Part shown: in pieces, positions 17,695-24,110 of the stretch
Layout: each line of letters opens with the position of its first letter
How positions within the stretch are numbered: the first letter of the stretch is position 1
Source of the DNA: JBDTMT01 sp033764095
GTDB lineage: Bacteria; Desulfobacterota; Binatia; HRBIN30; CADEER01
Assembly (NCBI GenBank): GCA_033764095.1
Contig: JANRJF010000373.1
Coordinates: forward strand, 1-24,110
Reading direction: 5' to 3'
DNA length: 24,110 bases
Notes under the pieces: generated by a model
What the model was told of the DNA's origin: nothing
The model's database searches: none
The model's input: only the letters and a program-made list of their open reading frames with translations
Made by a program: the position numbers and the translations under genes

Positions 17695-19236
17695 ATGTCC
17701 ACCCACTACGACGTCATCATCATCGGCAGCGGCGCCGGCGGCGGCACGCTCGCCTGGAAGCTGGCACCGACCGGCAAGCGCATCCTGCTGCTGGAGCGCG
17801 GCGACTACCTGCCGCGCGAGCCCGACAACTGGCGGCCGCGCGCCGTGCACGTCGAGGAGAAGTACCACACCACCGAGCAGTGGACCGACAAGGACGGCAC
17901 CCGCTTCCGCCCCGGCACCGGCTACTGGGTGGGCGGCAACACCAAGGTGTACGGCGCCGCGCTGGTGCGGCTGCGGCCGCGCGACTTCGGCGAGGTGGTG
18001 CACCATGGCGGCGTCGCGCCCGCCTGGCCGATCGGCTACGACGAGCTCGAGCCGTACTACACGCAGGCCGAGCACCTCTACGAGGTGCACGGCACGCGCG
18101 GCGAGGACCCGACCGACGGCCCGGCGAGCGCGCCCTATCGCTTCCCGGCGGTCAGCCACGAGCCGCGCCTGCAGCAGCTGCACGACGACCTCACCAGGCT
18201 CGGCCACCATCCCTTCCACCTGCCGGTCGGCGTGCGACTCGACGAGTCCAATCCCCGCACCAGCGCGTGCATCCGCTGCGCCACCTGCGACAGCTACCCG
18301 TGCCTGCTGCGCGCCAAGTCCGACGCCGAGGTGCTGTGCGTCGAGCCGGCGCTGGCGCACCCGAACGTCACCCTGCTGACCAACGCCTACGTCGAGCGCC
18401 TGGAGACCGATGGCCCCGGCCGTCGCGTCACCGCCGTGCAGGTGAGTCGCGCCGGCGGCGCGGAGCGCTACAGCGCCGACCTGGTGGTGGTCGCCTGCGG
18501 CGCGGTGAACTCCGCCGCGCTGCTGCTGCGCTCGGCGACCGAGCGCCATCCGCACGGGCTGGCCAATGCCTCCGGCGTCGTCGGCCGCCACTATATGGCG
18601 CACACCAACTCGATGTTCCTCGCCATCTCGCGCGACGAGAACCCCAGCCAGTTCACCAAGACCTTCGGCCTCAACGACTTCTACTTCGGCGATCGCGACT
18701 GGGAGTATCCGATGGGCTCCATCCAGTCGCTGTTCAAGATGGATCCCGAGACGCTCGCCGCCGGCGCGCCGCGGCTGGTGCCGGGCATGACGCTGGAGCT
18801 GATGGCGCGCCACTCGCTCGACCTGTGGGTGATGTCGGAGGACCTGCCCGACCCGCAGAACCGCGTCACGCTCGACGCCGACGGCGGCATCCGCCTGAGC
18901 TACACGCCGAACAACCTGGAGGGGCATCGCCGCCTGGTGAAGCGCCTCAAGGGCCTGCTCCGGCAGATCGGCTGCGAGGATCACCTGCTGCCGCTGTCGC
19001 TGCACATCGCCAAGCAGCTGCCGGTCGCCGGCGTCGGCCACCAGAACGGCACCATCCGCTTCGGCCGCGACCCGCGCAGCTCGGCGCTCGACGTCTTCTG
19101 CAAGTCGCACGAGCTCGACAACCTCTACGTCGTCGACGCCAGCTTCTTCCCCTCCTGCGGCGCGACCAATCCCTCTCTGACGATCATGGCCAACGCGCTG
19201 CGCGTCGGTGACCATCTCGTCGAGCGTATGGGATGA
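17695..19236 (+). CDS. GMC-family FAD-dependent oxidoreductase with four-cysteine cluster
   Basis: The product is 513 residues. The N-terminal FAD site is VIIIGSGAGGGTLAWKLA with LLLERGDYLP after it. YWVGGNTKVYGAAL (77-90) is the second GMC flavin signature. The catalytic pair is likely His449 (GVGHQNGTIRFG) and Asn492 (GATNPSLTIMANAL). Cys192, 195, 198 and 203 form CIRCATCDSYPC, a spacing compatible with an iron-sulfur cluster, as occurs in the catalytic subunit of some bacterial FAD-glucose dehydrogenases. No signal peptide is visible. The substrate is presumably an alcohol or sugar. A GGAGG at 17683-17687 lies seven bases before the ATG. It overlaps the next gene by ATGA. The aquaporin upstream and the glycosidase downstream make a small polyol or sugar plausible, which is inference. 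Confidence 0.88.
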   Translation: MSTHYDVIIIGSGAGGGTLAWKLAPTGKRILLLERGDYLPREPDNWRPRAVHVEEKYHTTEQWTDKDGTRFRPGTGYWVGGNTKVYGAALVRLRPRDFGEVVHHGGVAPAWPIGYDELEPYYTQAEHLYEVHGTRGEDPTDGPASAPYRFPAVSHEPRLQQLHDDLTRLGHHPFHLPVGVRLDESNPRTSACIRCATCDSYPCLLRAKSDAEVLCVEPALAHPNVTLLTNAYVERLETDGPGRRVTAVQVSRAGGAERYSADLVVVACGAVNSAALLLRSATERHPHGLANASGVVGRHYMAHTNSMFLAISRDENPSQFTKTFGLNDFYFGDRDWEYPMGSIQSLFKMDPETLAAGAPRLVPGMTLELMARHSLDLWVMSEDLPDPQNRVTLDADGGIRLSYTPNNLEGHRRLVKRLKGLLRQIGCEDHLLPLSLHIAKQLPVAGVGHQNGTIRFGRDPRSSALDVFCKSHELDNLYVVDASFFPSCGATNPSLTIMANALRVGDHLVERMG

Positions 19237-20236
19237 CGGCGCGCGCCCCCCTGCTCGCGCTCTGGCTGCTGTGCGCCGGCGCGGCGGCAGCCGCCGCCGC
19301 GCCGCTGGTCACTGCCGTCGACGCGGTCGGCATGACGGTGCAGAACATGGACCGCTCGGTCGCCTTCTTCCGCGAGGTGCTCGACTTCACCCCGGAGGCG
19401 GACGTCGAGGTGGCCGGCGACGCCTACGAGCGCCTGCAGGGCGTCTTCGGCCTGCGCGTGCGCGTCGTGCGGCTGCGGCTCGGCGACGAGACGCTGGTGC
19501 TGAGCCAGTACCTGGCCCCCGAGGGGCGGCCCATCCCGGTCGACTCGCGCAGCAACGACGGCTGGTTCCAGCACGTCGCGATCATCGTCAGCGACATGGA
19601 CCGCGCCTATGCGCGGCTGCGTGCGCACGCCGTCCGCCACGCCTCCAGCGGTCCGCAGACGCTGCCCGACTGGAATCCCAATGCCGGCGGCATCCGCGCC
19701 TTCTATTTCAAGGATCCCGACGGGCACGTGCTGGAGCTGCTGCAGTTCCCGCCCGACAAGGGCGCGGCGAAGTGGCACGCCGGCGGCGACCGCCTCTTCC
19801 TCGGCATCGACCACACCGCCATCGTCGTCGCCGATACCGACGCCAGCCTCGCCTTCTACCGCGACGCGCTCGGCCTGCGCGTCGCCGGCGCCAGCAAGAA
19901 CTACGGCACCGAGCAGGCACACCTCAACAACGTGCCCGGCGCGCGGCTGCGCATCACCGCGCTGCGCGCCGCGCAGGGCCCCGGCATCGAGCTGCTCGAG
20001 TACCTGACGCCGCGCGACGGCCGCCCGCTGCCCGCCGACCAGCGCGCCAACGACCTCGCCCACTGGCAGACCGAGCTCACGACGCCCGACGTCGCCGCCG
20101 CCCTCGCCGGCCTGCGCGCGCGCCGCGCCGCCCTCGTCTCGCCCGGCGTCGTCGACCTGCCCGACGACGGGCTCGGCTTCGACGCCGCACTACTCGCGCG
20201 CGACCCCGACGGACACGCACTGGAGCTGATACAACC

Positions 20237-20240
<4 letters not shown>
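19233..20240 (+). CDS. exported protein with two VOC (glyoxalase/dioxygenase-like) domains
   Basis: The product is 335 residues with a signal peptide (MTARAPLLALWLLCAGAAAA and more Ala, cleavage near residue 23), unusual for VOC proteins, which are mostly cytosolic. Domain 1 (about 28-175) begins VDAVGMTVQNMDRSVAFFREVL, lacks the usual first His, and has later matches WFQHVAIIVSD and DPDGHVLELLQF. Domain 2 (about 190-335) begins IDHTAIVVADTDASLAFYRDALGL, with GIELLEYLTP and DPDGHALELIQP. The His and Glu positions of a metal site are therefore better kept in the second half. The reaction cannot be predicted. It is coupled by ATGA overlaps to both the GMC gene before it and the glycosidase after it. 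Confidence 0.85.
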
Positions 20241-22922
<2,682 letters not shown>

Positions 22923-22942
<20 letters not shown>

Positions 22943-23309
22943 TGCCCTTGTGCAACACCGGAACGTTGAAGTTGATCAACAGGCCCAGCCTCAGTCCGGA
23001 GAGCTTCAGGTAGGTCAACATCTGAGCAGTGTGGATGGGCGCCAGCGCGTCCACTGACTTCAGCTCGACTATGACCCGGCCGCCGGCAACCAAGTCCATT
23101 CTCAGCGCGGCACCCAGTTTCATCCCATCGTAGAGAATTGGCAGCCTGACTTGTCGGGCGACCGCGGTGTGCAGCTTGTTGAGCTCGTGCACCAGGCAGA
23201 ACTCGTAGACGCTCTCGAGCAGGCCCGGGCCCAGCGCGCGGTGCACGGCAAAGCTCGCATCCAAGATCTTCTTGGCGACAGCATTCGTCTCGAATGGAAT
23301 GTTCTTCAC
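22923..23309 (-). CDS. GxxExxY protein (PD-(D/E)XK nuclease-like)
   Basis: The product is about 128 residues. The name-giving motif is GPGLLESVYE (27-36), followed by a nuclease-like core with Asp72 (RMDLV), Glu82 and Lys84 (VIVELKSVD), the D...ExK pattern of the PD-(D/E)XK fold. The C-terminus GLLINFNVPVLHKGIRRI is family-typical. Its cellular role is not established. The start is one of two adjacent GTG codons (23312 or 23309) that lie in the left arm of a CACAACGA inverted repeat. A longer start at 23330 would translate the repeat as VVVVK. By hand count, two 60-base rows in the gene are 60% GC, against 77% in a row of the neighbouring glycosidase, suggesting transfer from another genome. 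It overlaps the glycosidase by 20 nt, tail to tail. Confidence 0.88.
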
Positions 23310-23370
23310 CACAACGACACCACGGCACAACGAACTGCCGTTGAGTCTTTGTGTCGCCGTGCCGTGGTGG
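23307..23370. repeat. CACAACGA-octamer inverted repeat at the GxxExxY start
   Basis: The left arm (23307-23332) is CACCACAACGACACCACGG followed by CACAACG. The right arm (about 23339-23370) is a longer, imperfect reverse complement with an additional unit, ending GCCGTGGTGG. The GxxExxY start codon lies inside the left arm, and the DUF4242-like stop codon (23371-23373) directly abuts the right arm. Confidence 0.75.
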
Positions 23371-23907
23371 TCAATCGCCGCGCCGACGAGGCGCCACGAC
23401 TACATGCGCCGGCCACACCGACGACACCGGCATGGCCGCCTGTTGCTGCGCGCGGCGCACCGACTCGGCGTCGGGGGCGGTGTAGAGGCAGAGCATGCGG
23501 CGCCGGTCGGCGGCGAACAGCGTGCGCAGGAACACCACCCGGTGCGCCTCCAGGCACCACGCGGCGGCGTCCTCGCGCGCCTGCAGCTCGTCGAACCCCA
23601 CCGCGGCCGGGAAGTCGCGCTCGACCACCACCACCTCCCGCACCGCGAGCGGCCCGCTGCCGCCGTGCAGGCTGGCCGGCCAGAGCCGCTCGGCGACCTC
23701 GCCGAGCCGATCGAGCACCGACCGCACCGCCTCGACGTCCGGCGCCTCCAGCTGGCAGACGACGCGACGCCCGTCGTGCGCCAGCAGGCTCATGTGGTGT
23801 CCGACGCGGTAGGCGTCCCGGCACCAGCGCGAGGCCTCGACCTCCGCCAGCACGTCCGCTTCGCGCATCGCCGCGGCGCGCCGCCGTTCCATGACGATCG
23901 TGCTCAT
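23371..23907 (-). CDS. tandem DUF4242-like protein
   Basis: The product is 178 residues. The second half (about 92-170) matches DUF4242 well: VVVERDFPAAVGFDELQARE, LRTLFAADRRRMLCLYTAPDAESVRRAQQQA and MPVSSVWPA. Some members of this family bind nickel. The first half repeats the plan more loosely: ASRWCRDAYRVGHHMSLLAHDGRRVVCQLEAPDVEAVRSVL, ending ERLWPA. It therefore seems to be an internal duplication forming a two-domain ferredoxin-like protein. Function is unknown. A GAGGAGGG ribosome site precedes the ATG at 23907, and the start overlaps the upstream gene's stop as ATGA, so it is translated with that gene. Confidence 0.75.
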   Translation of the reverse strand: MSTIVMERRRAAAMREADVLAEVEASRWCRDAYRVGHHMSLLAHDGRRVVCQLEAPDVEAVRSVLDRLGEVAERLWPASLHGGSGPLAVREVVVVERDFPAAVGFDELQAREDAAAWCLEAHRVVFLRTLFAADRRRMLCLYTAPDAESVRRAQQQAAMPVSSVWPAHVVVAPRRRGD

Positions 23908-24110
23908 CGTCGCCCTCCTCGGCGCGGCGGGCGCGCGCCGTCCAATGCCGCCACCGCGTCGCGCGCCTGCTGCGAGACCGTCCCCAGATCCTGCGCGGCA
24001 AGCGCCGCGCGCTGCCGCGCCAGCTCGACGCCGTCGCCGGCCGCCGCCGCCGCGCGCGCGATCGTCACGCGCGCCAGCAGCACGTCGCTGCCGCGCTCCA
24101 GCGCCTCCGC
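23904..24110 (-). CDS. C-terminal end of an unidentified helical protein (5' end outside window)
   Basis: A frame open to the window edge encodes 68 residues before a TGA that overlaps the ATG of the DUF4242-like gene. The visible part is Ala-, Arg- and Leu-rich with a helical heptad character (EALERGSDVLLARVTIARA, then DLGTVSQQARDAVAALDG) and a basic PPRRGGRR tail. This is not enough to assign a family. The ATGA overlap and strand suggest it is the upstream partner in the DUF4242 operon. Confidence 0.6.
   Translation of the reverse strand, partial: AEALERGSDVLLARVTIARAAAAAGDGVELARQRAALAAQDLGTVSQQARDAVAALDGARPPRRGGRR

Overview
The window is about 24 kb of very GC-rich (about 70%) bacterial DNA, tightly packed, with several ATGA start/stop overlaps. 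Sigma-54 activators, Sec signal peptides on putative periplasmic enzymes, and families of dispersed inverted repeats point to a Gram-negative-type organism: a proteobacterium or a related lineage such as Binatota or Myxococcota. I cannot place it further from sequence alone. There are 18 protein genes (16 complete, one truncated at each window edge). I saw no tRNA, rRNA or CRISPR array.

Region 1 (1-7650) looks like a cell-surface glycosylation neighbourhood. It holds a TMTC-like multi-TM/TPR glycosyltransferase (5' end outside the window), a small SMR/ArnE-like transporter, an unrecognised small membrane protein, a reverse-strand FkbM methyltransferase, a YfhO-like membrane protein, and a GT2 glycosyltransferase fused to a SAM methyltransferase.

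Region 2 (7685-13452) is a sugar-oxidation island. A GAF-PAS sigma-54 activator diverges from a zinc-dependent glucose-dehydrogenase-like enzyme. Next comes a compact operon of three exported proteins: GlcG/HbpS-like, cupin, and an SMP-30/gluconolactonase with an extra N-terminal beta-sandwich.

Region 3 (13525-22942) is the most interesting part. A FhlA-like double-GAF sigma-54 activator is followed by a 327-nt gap. That gap holds two near-identical 16-bp dyads and, about 75-130 bp further on, a consensus -24/-12 promoter. The promoter lies just upstream of an unusual gene in which a STAS domain (with the phospho-acceptor Ser replaced by Ala) is fused to an ECF sigma factor. Downstream on the same strand are an aquaporin, a GMC oxidoreductase with a four-cysteine cluster, an exported double-VOC protein and a GH63/MGH1-like glycosidase. 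The layout suggests a two-tier sigma-54 to ECF-sigma cascade controlling a small-solute/sugar operon.

Region 4 (22923-24110), on the reverse strand, has a lower-GC GxxExxY (PD-(D/E)XK-like) gene overlapping the glycosidase tail to tail, a tandem DUF4242-like protein, and the C-terminus of an unidentified helical protein.

Five kinds of inverted repeat occupy most gene boundaries: CACAGAGG octamers, CACAACGA octamers, GCGATGA heptamers, and two kinds of C/G-run hairpin. Some supply the start or stop regions of neighbouring genes, and the GxxExxY gene starts inside one of them.
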